From Desulfocapsa sp. (GTDB lineage Bacteria; Desulfobacterota; Desulfobulbia; Desulfobulbales; Desulfocapsaceae): 64,000 nt of DNA. Each line of letters begins with the position of its first letter. Within the stretch, counting starts at the first letter, position 1. The stretch spans positions 1-64,000 of the forward strand of contig JAFLJS010000051.1 in the NCBI GenBank assembly GCA_022712895.1, read 5' to 3'. Below the pieces are notes generated by a model. The model searched no databases. It was not told the origin of the DNA and saw only the letters and a list, made by a program, of their open reading frames with translations. The translations under genes and the position numbers were made by a program. This document shows positions 1-8,435 of the stretch, piece after piece.

Positions 1-498
1 AATATTTTTTAGGAACGGAACACTCAACAAACCATCATACCCCGGATGCAGCCACACAAAAAGACCAACCACCGAAGCACCAAAAACCTGCAATAACAGT
101 TTCCATTTAGCACTCAGTCCATCACTTGATTTCTTTTTTATTTTACGGATATCATCAATGCCCCCAATTAAACCAAAAAACAGTGTTACAAAGAGTAAGA
201 GCCAGACAAGGGGATTGTCGAGTCTTGTCCAGAGCAGCGAAGAGATGGTAATGGCCGCCAGAATCAATACGCCACCCATGGTGGGCACACCTTGTTTGGC
301 AAGGTGAGATTCAGGTCCGTCTTCACGCACCACCTGACCAATCTGGTGTTGTTTTAATCGTCGGATAAACCAGGGCCCGAGAAGAAGCATAATCAGAAAA
401 GCGGTGACAGCTCCTCCAATTGAACGCACAGTGATATAACGAAAAACATTAAAGACACCAATACTTTCATGGAGTGGATATAATAAATAATACAGCAT
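1..498 (-). CDS. mraY: MraY, phospho-MurNAc-pentapeptide transferase (N-terminal part; runs off the window)
   Basis: Integral membrane enzyme that transfers phospho-MurNAc-pentapeptide to undecaprenyl phosphate, making lipid I. I translated the minus strand from the ATG at 498-496; it starts MLYYLLYPLHESIGVFNVFR and stays open to base 1 (about 166 residues, under half of the usual ~360). Visible family features are the early membrane segment, the conserved TMGG stretch and the GGIDD aspartate pair in the second cytoplasmic region. The start lies 4 bases past the murEF stop, with a GGGGAGC ribosome site inside the end of murEF, so the two are probably translationally coupled. The C-terminal half lies outside the window. 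Confidence 0.95.
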   Translation of the reverse strand, partial: MLYYLLYPLHESIGVFNVFRYITVRSIGGAVTAFLIMLLLGPWFIRRLKQHQIGQVVREDGPESHLAKQGVPTMGGVLILAAITISSLLWTRLDNPLVWLLLFVTLFFGLIGGIDDIRKIKKKSSDGLSAKWKLLLQVFGASVVGLFVWLHPGYDGLLSVPFLKNI

Positions 499-502
499 TG
501 TT

Positions 503-3500
503 TTAGGCGAGCTCCCCTTGCAACTGTTTTACCAGATTTTCTAAATGCATTCCCCGAGATCCTTTAACAAGAATATAAGATCCCGCCTGTATCGTGCCAT
601 CACCGACCAGAGTCTGTAACCAGTCATAACAGCTAGTCTGATCGTTAAATAATCTGAGCGTTGTTCGTTTACCTTCGCTTTTCTCTACCCCGGCCTGTAC
701 CTGGCTTTTGTAGTCACCCAGGATCGCCAGGAATTCGATACCGAGCTCTCCCGCACAGCGACCGACTTCTGTGTGAAGTCTATCAGCATCATTACCAAGT
801 TCCAGCATATCTCCTAAAACAGCGACACGGGCTGCGCCCTCAAAACCTGCCAGAGTCTCAAGACCAGCCCGCATTGATTCGGGGTTTGCGTTATAGCAGT
901 CGTTTATAATCCTGCTTCCCGCCGGGCCATCAACAATCTGCATCCTGCCATCAGCCGGCTTGAAAGCAGCAAGTCCCTCTGCAATCTGCACCATACCAAC
1001 ACCTGCGGCATGGGCAATTCCAGCAGCAGCCAGTGCATTGCTGACATTATGATTTCCAGGGACAGCAAGTGTAATTTGTGCCTGTTCCGTTCCGATGTGC
1101 AGACGAAAACGAATCTCTTCTCTTTGACTCAGATCAACGTCCGAAGAATACACATCCAATAATGAAGCATCGTTGCCACCACATCCAAAAATGACCTTGT
1201 TCTGTACACAGTTTGCTGCCAATGCAGCAACTCTTGCATCATCATTATTGACTACCAGGACTGTCTCTGGCCCACAATTTCTGAACAGTTCACCCTTGGC
1301 TTTAGCTACTCCTTCTATGGTTCCCAGTCCTTGCAAATGGGCGCCATGTACATTCAAGATACAGGCGATATCAGGATCAGCTATTTCAGTCAGCCTCTTA
1401 ATTTCACCGGGACTGTTCATTCCCATTTCCAGCAGTACGGCCTCATGTGCGGGCGTAATGGGTAACAGGGAAAGTGGTAAGCCGATGGAGTTATTGAAAT
1501 TCCCTTCTGTTTTCAAGACCCTATTCCTGGCAGTCTTGTCACTGTCCGGCCACTGTTGTTTGAAAATTGAAAAACACATCTCTTTGAGGGTAGTCTTTCC
1601 ACTGCTGCCGGTGATACCAACAAGCACTGGGCTACTCAGTGCTTGCATACATTTTCGTCTGTAGGCCGCAATATCTCCCAGTGCCTTTTCAGTGTCTTCA
1701 ACGAGGAGAACCGGAACAGAAAGGGGTTGTTCCGGCTGGTGATGCATAACAAGACAAGCAGCACCTGCTTTTACCACATCAACCACATAATCATGGGCAT
1801 CAAAGCGCTCCCCCTGCAGGGCAACAAATATATCGTTCCTGTGTACCGTTCTTGAATCGGTGGAGACATTGCCTAAAAAACTATCGGTGTTTTCACGACT
1901 CAGCAACTTTCCACCTGTTGCCAACAGTAGTGACTCCAACTGCCATCCACTCAGTGCTTTTTTGGCTTCAAGTCTGTCATCGAAAAATCGTTTTCCACTC
2001 TCAGTGATCTGATAATCTTCATGACCCTTGCCTGCAATAAGCACAATATCACCGACACCAGCTCCTCCAATTGCAGTAGCTATGGCTGCACTTCGTTCTG
2101 GGACAAGTACGAAGCCAGTTTCGTGTTCTTTTATGAAGCGTATCCAGGGCATATCCCGTTCTGGAAGATCTGTTTTTTTTATGCCAGCCGCAACCATCAA
2201 GCGAATAGTTGCTGGATCTTCACTGCGAGGGTTGTCATCTGTGATAATTGCCACATCAGCAAAATTGCCACAGATTTCACCCATGAGGGCACGTTTTCCT
2301 GTATCTCTATCGCCCCCACAACCAAAAACACAAAACAATTTGTTATGGGGTAACGCTTTGAGTGTTTTCAACACCTGTAAAAGTGCGTCGGGAGTATGGG
2401 CATAATCGATAAAAACAGAGGGGCGAAAACCTTCTTCTCCAGGAACCATCTCCACTCGCTGCATTCTTCCTGGCGCACCAGCTGCTGTTGCTAGGGATTT
2501 ACCGATTTCTACTGGTGAGACACCTGCACAACGAGCCATGGCAAAAGCAGTTTGCAGATTTTGTACATTAAAGTCTCCAACCAGAGGTGACGTGAACGCA
2601 GACGTTCCGATATCCGTTTGCAAAACTATTTCAGTGTGCTGCAGACTTCCCCGGATCGACTTTGGAAAAATATCATTATCCACTGTGCCGCAAGTTACGA
2701 TCCGCAAACCACAATCGGTACAGATTGCCTGTAAAGCCTTGCTCCACTGACTATCCATATCTGAAAAAGTAATAACAGCTTGACCATTTTCTTTGAGATG
2801 TTTGCTAAAGAGTAAACATTTTGCATCAAAATAGGATTCCATATCCATATGATAATCAAGATGATCACGTGATAAATTGGTAAAAGCTGCCACATCAAAC
2901 AACAAGTTACCTATTCTGTTTTGTGCAAGACCGTGGGACGAGACCTCCATGATCACGCAACCAACACCAGCATCGGCCATCTCACGTAGAACCCCTTGCA
3001 GAAGGAGTGGTTCCGGGGTGGTAAAAGGAGATGGGAACACTTGTAACTCACCATTTCTATCCATATATCGATAATTTATGGTACCAATCACTCCAATCTG
3101 CTTTCCAGCATCCTGGAGCACCCATTCCAGCAGGTAACTGATACTCGTTTTACCGTTGGTTCCGGTGATGCCCATCATGGTCATAGCATGAGCAGGACTA
3201 GCAAACAGCGTCTCTGCCAGCAAACTATAGGCAATCCGACTGTCCTCAACTTCTATGATGCAGGCTGTGCAGTCTCGAATTATCTCCTGCGACAACCGCC
3301 CCTTCTCAACAAGAATGGCAGCGCAGCCATTTTTCAAAACATGATTCACATAATCGTGACCATCACGATCTTCCCCGCGTAGGGCGATAAAAAACGCATT
3401 TTCATTACAATTTCTGGAATCGACACTGACAATCTCTGGAAAACAAGTGGTAGGATCTCCGCACAAACAGGAAAATTCTATGGAGTGAAGTAAGGAAATC

Positions 3501-3634
3501 AAGGGGGGAGCCGAAGAAGACACAACAGTTCCGGGGCTGGTACAGGACCAATTGCCCTGTGGCATTCCGGAAGGTTGTTGAGACATATTACTGTCCTGTT
3601 GTGTTTGCTTGACTGCTGCTGACTGTTGTATCAT
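503..3634 (-). CDS. murEF: Fused MurE-MurF: DAP-adding ligase joined to D-Ala-D-Ala-adding ligase
   Basis: A single 1043-residue chain carries two cytoplasmic Mur ligases that normally are separate. Residues about 45-562 are MurE, which adds meso-diaminopimelate: P-loop GTNGKT at 158-163, the YFDAK lysine near 272 (usually carbamylated), and DNPR at 468-471, the signature of DAP-specific MurE. Residues about 566-1043 are MurF, which adds D-Ala-D-Ala: GSSGKTT at 676-682 and the NNDDAR and NDCYNANP motifs. Only a few residues link the halves. The first ~45 residues are Gln/Ser-rich and absent from typical MurE. The start overlaps the end of the FtsI-like gene by 4 bases. MurE-MurF fusions are known elsewhere, for example in Bordetella. 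Confidence 0.95.
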   Translation of the reverse strand: MIQQSAAVKQTQQDSNMSQQPSGMPQGNWSCTSPGTVVSSSAPPLISLLHSIEFSCLCGDPTTCFPEIVSVDSRNCNENAFFIALRGEDRDGHDYVNHVLKNGCAAILVEKGRLSQEIIRDCTACIIEVEDSRIAYSLLAETLFASPAHAMTMMGITGTNGKTSISYLLEWVLQDAGKQIGVIGTINYRYMDRNGELQVFPSPFTTPEPLLLQGVLREMADAGVGCVIMEVSSHGLAQNRIGNLLFDVAAFTNLSRDHLDYHMDMESYFDAKCLLFSKHLKENGQAVITFSDMDSQWSKALQAICTDCGLRIVTCGTVDNDIFPKSIRGSLQHTEIVLQTDIGTSAFTSPLVGDFNVQNLQTAFAMARCAGVSPVEIGKSLATAAGAPGRMQRVEMVPGEEGFRPSVFIDYAHTPDALLQVLKTLKALPHNKLFCVFGCGGDRDTGKRALMGEICGNFADVAIITDDNPRSEDPATIRLMVAAGIKKTDLPERDMPWIRFIKEHETGFVLVPERSAAIATAIGGAGVGDIVLIAGKGHEDYQITESGKRFFDDRLEAKKALSGWQLESLLLATGGKLLSRENTDSFLGNVSTDSRTVHRNDIFVALQGERFDAHDYVVDVVKAGAACLVMHHQPEQPLSVPVLLVEDTEKALGDIAAYRRKCMQALSSPVLVGITGSSGKTTLKEMCFSIFKQQWPDSDKTARNRVLKTEGNFNNSIGLPLSLLPITPAHEAVLLEMGMNSPGEIKRLTEIADPDIACILNVHGAHLQGLGTIEGVAKAKGELFRNCGPETVLVVNNDDARVAALAANCVQNKVIFGCGGNDASLLDVYSSDVDLSQREEIRFRLHIGTEQAQITLAVPGNHNVSNALAAAGIAHAAGVGMVQIAEGLAAFKPADGRMQIVDGPAGSRIINDCYNANPESMRAGLETLAGFEGAARVAVLGDMLELGNDADRLHTEVGRCAGELGIEFLAILGDYKSQVQAGVEKSEGKRTTLRLFNDQTSCYDWLQTLVGDGTIQAGSYILVKGSRGMHLENLVKQLQGELA

Positions 3635-5529
3635 TTCTGCTGTGACTCTTGCTGTATTCCATTCTCAGGATATACATCAGGCACCAGCTCCAGTTGAACG
3701 ATGGTACCTTTTTTCAGCTCTTCTCCGGGAGCTGGTATTTGACTGCTGATTCGCCCTGTGCCATTTGCCTGCACTGTTATTTCTGTACGTTGCAGAAGTC
3801 TCAGCCCTTTACGAAGACTGAAACCTGTCACATCCGGCATCAGCAGAGTATGTTTATCAAGGATATTGGCCAGGGTTTGGGAACTGTTCTGCCCCTTGCT
3901 CTGCTTTTTATTAAAATTCTTTTCCTGAAATTCCGGAAACTCCATCATATCCGCAATATTCTGGTGCACCTGCTGCAATGCGACCATGGAAGGCAAGATG
4001 GAATCAATTTCTTTTGTTAAAAAATCCGCACCCTGCACTTGCTGTACATCCGGGCCCGGTTTATTCTGCCGGGACACAATCAGCAGCATAAGCTCAGGTT
4101 TTACTCCAGAAATGACCACCATGGACATCCGGTCTCGCACATATTGGCCACCGGAATAATCAGGAATCAAGGAGACGGTTTCACCATTTAGAATTCCTGT
4201 TCCAAGCACTGCTTTTCTTCCATCTTTCTGTAGAAACGTCCGAAGTTCTTCTGAAACTAGAGAAGGCAGTACCTTTCGCCCTCCACTCTCTCCTAAAAAG
4301 CCATTGTAGAAATATTCTTTCTGGCTGTTTCGTTCCAGAATCCTGTCCAGAATATGAGGTTGCACTTTCCTGCCACCATTCAACAGATGCGTCATTCCCA
4401 GTAAAGTCTTCAAAGGGGTTGCTGTTTTTGGAACTGTCCCACAATCTTCTTCAGCCGAGCAATTCACAAATTGTGGAATGGACATCTGCTTCCTCTTGCC
4501 ACCTGAAAAATCCACCTGCTGCTCAGTGGACAACTGCAACCTGTCCCACAACCTGATCTGTCTGGAAAAATCCATTTTCCCGGCAACAATACTCCAGGGA
4601 TAAATCTGGGTTCCCTGTTCCCAACCGCCCTGCAGTTGAGAGGCAACGCGAAAAAACTTCCTGATTTTTTCCGGGATAACCACTGGCGTAAAAAGCAATG
4701 ATCCAAGAACATCATGGTCATGCTGCCAGACACTGTTCAGGTTATAGCTGGGATAGTTGGCTCCCGCGATAATCCTGCCATCAACTGCATTGAGTAGCAG
4801 AGAAGCAATTTGCCCCTCCCCCATCTGCTGACCAAGACTCGCCACATAATTTTCAAGTATGGTCTGGATTTTCATATCAAGGGTCAGAACCAGATCATGG
4901 CCGTATGGCAATGTCTGTTCAAGCCCCTCAAGATCGATGTCTGGCAGATCCACCTGCCTGATGGAACCGTGATTGAGTAAACGGTTATAATAGTGCTCAA
5001 CCCCGGCAAGCCCACGATCATTCTCAGAATATCCAATCAGATGTGATGCTTTTTCCTGCTCAGGGTAACTTCTGGCAAACTCTCTGTGGAAATAAATTCC
5101 TGGAAGATTAAGGTTTGCCACCAATTCTTCATCTACTTGTGCAATATCACGGCGTAACCAGACAAGATGAGAATCGCGTTGCAGAGACTCCAAAATCTCA
5201 GAATCCGGCATGCCGAGTATTTCTGAGAGTTGCTCAGCAGTTTTGAGAAGGTTTGTAACTTCCCTTGGCCGCACATAGAGTGAAACCCGCTCCAGAGTTT
5301 GAGCAAGCTCTTTAAAATTCCTGTCAAAAATAGTGCCACGCAATTCATCCGTAGCCACCTTTTCCTGAACATCAAATGTTTCCTGCCATACTTCAACAAG
5401 ATTCGTCAACTGTTGCTGATAGTTAGCCCATACTCCCGCACCGACACCTGCCAATAGCAGAAAGAAAAAAACAAACAACGGCCATCGTCTTTGTGAAGCG
5501 CTTGTTTTAAGACGTGATTTTCTGGCCAT
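3631..5529 (-). CDS. FtsI-like (class B PBP) protein with PASTA domain and degenerate transpeptidase motifs
   Basis: Sits at the normal ftsI position. It has one N-terminal membrane anchor (about 17-35), the class B PBP pedestal with RGTIFDR, the NYPSYNLN stretch that normally precedes motif 1, and a C-terminal PASTA domain (about 550-615). The catalytic signatures are missing. Where EPGSTxKP should follow NYPSYN the chain reads LLFTPVVIPEKIRKFF, with no SxxK. No SxN is seen in the next segment, and the KTGT position reads VLGTG. The flanking folds are retained, so this is a decayed active site rather than a truncation. I infer a structural or septal lipid II/partner-binding role, with an active FtsI encoded elsewhere. 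A weak AGAG ribosome site precedes the ATG. Confidence 0.85.
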   Translation of the reverse strand: MARKSRLKTSASQRRWPLFVFFFLLLAGVGAGVWANYQQQLTNLVEVWQETFDVQEKVATDELRGTIFDRNFKELAQTLERVSLYVRPREVTNLLKTAEQLSEILGMPDSEILESLQRDSHLVWLRRDIAQVDEELVANLNLPGIYFHREFARSYPEQEKASHLIGYSENDRGLAGVEHYYNRLLNHGSIRQVDLPDIDLEGLEQTLPYGHDLVLTLDMKIQTILENYVASLGQQMGEGQIASLLLNAVDGRIIAGANYPSYNLNSVWQHDHDVLGSLLFTPVVIPEKIRKFFRVASQLQGGWEQGTQIYPWSIVAGKMDFSRQIRLWDRLQLSTEQQVDFSGGKRKQMSIPQFVNCSAEEDCGTVPKTATPLKTLLGMTHLLNGGRKVQPHILDRILERNSQKEYFYNGFLGESGGRKVLPSLVSEELRTFLQKDGRKAVLGTGILNGETVSLIPDYSGGQYVRDRMSMVVISGVKPELMLLIVSRQNKPGPDVQQVQGADFLTKEIDSILPSMVALQQVHQNIADMMEFPEFQEKNFNKKQSKGQNSSQTLANILDKHTLLMPDVTGFSLRKGLRLLQRTEITVQANGTGRISSQIPAPGEELKKGTIVQLELVPDVYPENGIQQESQQK

Positions 5530-5622
5530 ACGAACAAGCTCTACAGGTTACACACACCTCATACTGTCAGATACTCCACTTGTACTGATACTGAAATTAA
5601 GTGACAAAATTTATGGGTGCCC

Positions 5623-5991
5623 TTATTTGAGAAATTTATACTGTCCTAACCCTGGAAGGTGGATGGCAAACTGATCACCCGCCATGGCTCCAACAGTCTC
5701 TGGAGAAAACATGTCTGCCTTTTTGCCACGCATCAAGATATTCGAATTTTCCAGCTGATCCCGCTGCATTTCAACTTTACTGATCTGTGTATCAATCTGT
5801 AGAATACTGCTGCCCAACCAAAGTGACCCCAGCAGCAGAAATGCAGTCACTCCACAGAGCACCTTGCCCACCGCAAAATACAGTTGTTTGCCGCCGGGTA
5901 AATTTATAGCCTGTTGCCTTCTGTATCTACTGCGAGACTTGAAAGCTTTTCTACGTGGAATTACAGTGTGAGCTGATGGATTGATAATCAT
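5623..5991 (-). CDS. ftsL: FtsL-like division protein
   Basis: Small bitopic protein of about 122 residues: basic cytoplasmic N-terminus rich in Arg/Lys, one membrane segment (GVTAFLLLGSLWLGSSIL), then a short heptad-like periplasmic coiled coil ending in a hydrophobic tail. That architecture and its place between rsmH and the ftsI-like gene identify FtsL, which works with FtsB/FtsQ to control septal synthesis. I chose the ATG at 5991 because AGAGGTG lies five bases upstream; an upstream in-frame start at 6039 would overlap rsmH and has no such site. Sequence conservation is weak, as usual for FtsL, so the call rests on shape and context. Confidence 0.8.
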   Translation of the reverse strand: MIINPSAHTVIPRRKAFKSRSRYRRQQAINLPGGKQLYFAVGKVLCGVTAFLLLGSLWLGSSILQIDTQISKVEMQRDQLENSNILMRGKKADMFSPETVGAMAGDQFAIHLPGLGQYKFLK

Positions 5992-6007
5992 GTTACACCT
6001 CTTTGCC

Positions 6008-6910
6008 TTACACTTTTTCAGCAACCCGCAGACGGGCACTTCTTGATCGTGGATTTGTTTCTACTTCTTCCCTTGAGGCCATTACTGGTTTTTTGGTAAG
6101 CACCTTGAATTTATCATTTTCACGAAACTTTCTTTTTACCATTCTATCTTCGAGAGAGTGAAATGAGATAACACAAAATCTGCTCCCTGATGTTAAATGG
6201 TTAGCAGCTTCGTCTAAAATTTTCGAAAGGTTCTCAAGTTCCGTATTGACTGCGATCCTGAGAGCCTGAAAGACCAGGGTCGCAACATGTTTCCTTTTGG
6301 GATGAAAACGCCTGGGAACAGCCTTTGAGATCAAATCGACCAACTGCTTTGATGTCTCAATAGGTTGTTGCTTTCGTTCCTTAACCACAAAAGAGGCAAT
6401 TCTTCTGGCCTGTTTCTCTTCACCGTAATAGTAAAAAATATCCGCCAGTTCCTGCTCTTTACAAGTTGCCAAAATCGATGCTGCGGTGATTTGCTGCCGT
6501 ATATCCATTCGCATATCCAGCGGCTCATCCTGCTGAAAACTGAATCCTCTACCGCCAATATCAAGTTGCAGGGATGAAAGGCCTATGTCTATAAGAATTC
6601 CATCAACTCTATCAATCCCACACTCTGCCAGACCTTCTTTTATTTCAGAAAAGTTTCGCCTGACTATTGTCAGACGATCACCAAAGACTGCCAGCCGCTC
6701 TCTGCTCTTTTCAATGGCCGCGCCATCCCAGTCAAAAGCAATCACTCGGCCATCAGGCACACTCGCCTGTAAAATTCCCTCACTGTGTCCGCCAAGGCCC
6801 ATGGTTCCATCCATGTAAACCTTGTCAGTCAGGGGATTTAAGAATTCAATGCACTCATCAAGCAAAACCGAACGATGAATCTTTGCAGCCTCAGATATTT
6901 CCTTCATCAA
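6008..6910 (-). CDS. rsmH: RsmH (MraW), 16S rRNA m4C1402 methyltransferase
   Basis: SAM-dependent enzyme that N4-methylates C1402 of 16S rRNA in the ribosomal P site. The 300-residue product has the typical HRSVLLDECIEFL opening, the glycine-rich SAM motif DGTMGLGGHSEGIL, the IDIGLSSLQLD and GRGFSFQQDEPLDMRM family blocks, and the C-terminal VISFHSLEDRMVKRKF and NPRSRSARLR motifs. Length is normal. The start overlaps the end of mraZ by 4 bases and ftsL follows after 16 bases, so it is cotranscribed in the dcw operon. Confidence 0.97.
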   Translation of the reverse strand: MMKEISEAAKIHRSVLLDECIEFLNPLTDKVYMDGTMGLGGHSEGILQASVPDGRVIAFDWDGAAIEKSRERLAVFGDRLTIVRRNFSEIKEGLAECGIDRVDGILIDIGLSSLQLDIGGRGFSFQQDEPLDMRMDIRQQITAASILATCKEQELADIFYYYGEEKQARRIASFVVKERKQQPIETSKQLVDLISKAVPRRFHPKRKHVATLVFQALRIAVNTELENLSKILDEAANHLTSGSRFCVISFHSLEDRMVKRKFRENDKFKVLTKKPVMASREEVETNPRSRSARLRVAEKV

Positions 6911-7377
6911 AGAATACCCAGTTTAGCCAACCCTTCATCAAGCGAATCAAAGGTCTCACGGGTGCTCTGCATTTCACGATTCCAGGCGTCAACATCCCAG
7001 ATTTCAATCCAGTCACGCATTCCGGTAAGTATGACGTCTTTCCCCATTTTGATCTCAGTACGAAGGGAAACGGGAAGCAGGAGGCGTCCCTGTTTATCGG
7101 TTTTGCAATCTGTGGCTCCGGAAAGCACCATGCGAATAAAACCTCTCAAATCCGGCTGTTCTTTCACCTGATCCATGAGCCTGTCTTCCATGATTTCCCA
7201 TTCCGAGAGGGGATAGATACGGAGATGTCCTTTCCAAGGAGCAAGGATCAGCTTGTTTGAACCATAATGACTCAACACCTCACGGAAGCGACTTGGCAAA
7301 TTCAAGCGCCCCTTGGTATCCAGACTATGCTCAGACTTACTTCGAAATCTGCTTTTTATGGTATTTGGTTCACCCAT
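6907..7377 (-). CDS. mraZ: MraZ, transcriptional regulator of the dcw operon
   Basis: First gene of the cell-wall cluster. It has two AbrB-like MraZ folds: FRSKSEHSLDTKGRLNLPSRFR at about 10-31 and SGATDCKTDKQGRLLLP at about 94-110, the second carrying the D-x-K-G/Q-R-L-x-L-P signature. MraZ proteins form ring oligomers and repress their own operon by binding repeated GTGG-type boxes. An in-frame GTG at 7398 would give seven more residues but falls within the repeated operator boxes. The ATG at 7377 gives 156 residues and follows GAGGAG by nine bases, so I prefer it. Confidence 0.93.
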   Translation of the reverse strand: MGEPNTIKSRFRSKSEHSLDTKGRLNLPSRFREVLSHYGSNKLILAPWKGHLRIYPLSEWEIMEDRLMDQVKEQPDLRGFIRMVLSGATDCKTDKQGRLLLPVSLRTEIKMGKDVILTGMRDWIEIWDVDAWNREMQSTRETFDSLDEGLAKLGIL

Positions 7378-7383
7378 CAAGCG

Positions 7384-7420
7384 CCACTCCTCTTCCACTT
7401 TGTATCCACTTTACTCCACT
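7384..7420 (-). promoter_or_regulatory. Four MraZ boxes (GTGG repeats) upstream of mraZ
   Basis: On the minus strand GTGG occurs four times in phase, with plus-strand CCAC at 7384, 7395, 7406 and 7416, spaced 10-11 bp. Three occurrences have AAGTGGA or AAAGTGGA context. This matches the known MraZ operators: tandem boxes about one helical turn apart, TGGG-type in E. coli and AAAGTG-type in Mollicutes. They lie between the predicted promoter and the mraZ start, as expected for autorepression. Confidence 0.85.
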
Positions 7421-7428
7421 TAGTCTAT

Positions 7429-7458
7429 TTTCTACATCAAAACCAAATCCATTGTCAA
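7429..7458 (-). promoter_or_regulatory. Sigma-70-type promoter of the dcw operon
   Basis: On the minus strand a perfect -35 TTGACA (7458-7453) is followed after 18 bases by TAGAAA (7434-7429) as -10. Transcription would begin near 7422, just ahead of the MraZ boxes, so bound MraZ could block clearance. Confidence 0.7.
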
Positions 7459-7808
7459 GGATTTTCCTTGAAACAATAGGAAGTTAGAGTAAAAAAAGCA
7501 AAACAGAAAAACCACACTATACGCCACACAGACCCTGCGAGGACTACCACCAGTAGTGCAAGAACGCCTTATTTGACGCCCTAACGGACTAGAGCAAAAC
7601 TGATTCAATAATGCCCAAACAGCTTGAAATTAAACAGCCTTACTTGAACATGAATTATATCCAAATTTTTCTACAAAAAATTGGTGGTGCAAAGTGGTGA
7701 AGATGACCCATGTCGCAAACTGACAAAATTTTGTCGCATAGTGCCAAGCAGTTTCCGCATGATCCATTGTATTATCTTTTGACAATCCAAATATGAGGAG
7801 AAAACAAT
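7459..7808. other. Intergenic stretch with a perfect 14-bp palindrome
   Basis: No gene is visible in this divergent gap. It holds the perfect palindrome GACAAAATTTTGTC at 7722-7735, flanked on both sides by TCGCA, about 75 bases before the next start. Its size and symmetry suit a dimeric repressor site for the following gene, but no regulator is identified. The ribosome site TGAGGAG lies at about 7794-7800. Confidence 0.4.
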
Positions 7809-8315
7809 ATGGAGTTAGTAACTGTGAAGAGCAGAGCGATTTTTCCGCATGCAGGACACCACGCAACCCTGCCACCCATCCTTGTTGAAGGATTGCTGGC
7901 GATGATACTGCCCGACGATAAAGAAGAGATCCTGGTGGAAGGAAGTTCCAAGAATTTTTTATATGACACTAAAACTAGCGTTAATATGGGAAAATCACGC
8001 AAAGAAAACGTGCTCGAAGTAGAAGTCAACCAACGGGAAGGTACCATCGAAACAAATCTTAGCGGAAACATTGAGACAGCAGAGGGTCTTCAGCTAACTT
8101 ACAACTTGTACTTTTTTATGTGGTTGGACCATACACAAACATCACCGCTAAAAAATCACGACTTACAAAGTCTCAGATCAGTATCATTGCCAATCCATCA
8201 GGCAAGCTTATCTGATTCGGTTTTTGAACTGGATCTATATCGCCGAAAAAAAATTCAACAGCGAGAGCACTTTGGGCAAGGAAGAGGTTATCTCGTCTTT
8301 CTTGAGACAAGCTGA
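7809..8315 (+). CDS. Hypothetical protein, 168 aa
   Basis: I do not recognise this protein. It starts with ATG after an AGGAG ribosome site spaced nine bases. It has no signal peptide or membrane segment. Composition is mixed polar, with a central charged region (GKSRKENVLEVEVNQREGT) and an aromatic patch (YNLYFFMWLD). It stands alone, divergent from the dcw operon and convergent with a DUF3089 hydrolase gene. The good ribosome site and the upstream palindrome argue for a real gene. Open frames on the opposite strand have no ribosome sites, so I left them out. Confidence 0.5.
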   Translation: MELVTVKSRAIFPHAGHHATLPPILVEGLLAMILPDDKEEILVEGSSKNFLYDTKTSVNMGKSRKENVLEVEVNQREGTIETNLSGNIETAEGLQLTYNLYFFMWLDHTQTSPLKNHDLQSLRSVSLPIHQASLSDSVFELDLYRRKKIQQREHFGQGRGYLVFLETS

Positions 8316-8435
8316 TAGTTTGTCTACAAAAAGCCCACTCCAAGCACTCACACAGCCGACACCAACACCATACCTGTGTAATTCCAAAAGGTTGGCATGA
8401 ACAGCCCCATATGAATCTTTCAATGACACGCACGC

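Noticed and set aside
661-3382. Several plus-strand open frames opposite murEF
   Set aside because: All are shadows of the murEF coding sequence, with no independent evidence.
7630-8071. Two minus-strand open frames opposite the 168-aa orphan gene
   Set aside because: No ribosome sites and no recognisable features; the plus-strand frame has a clear AGGAG site.
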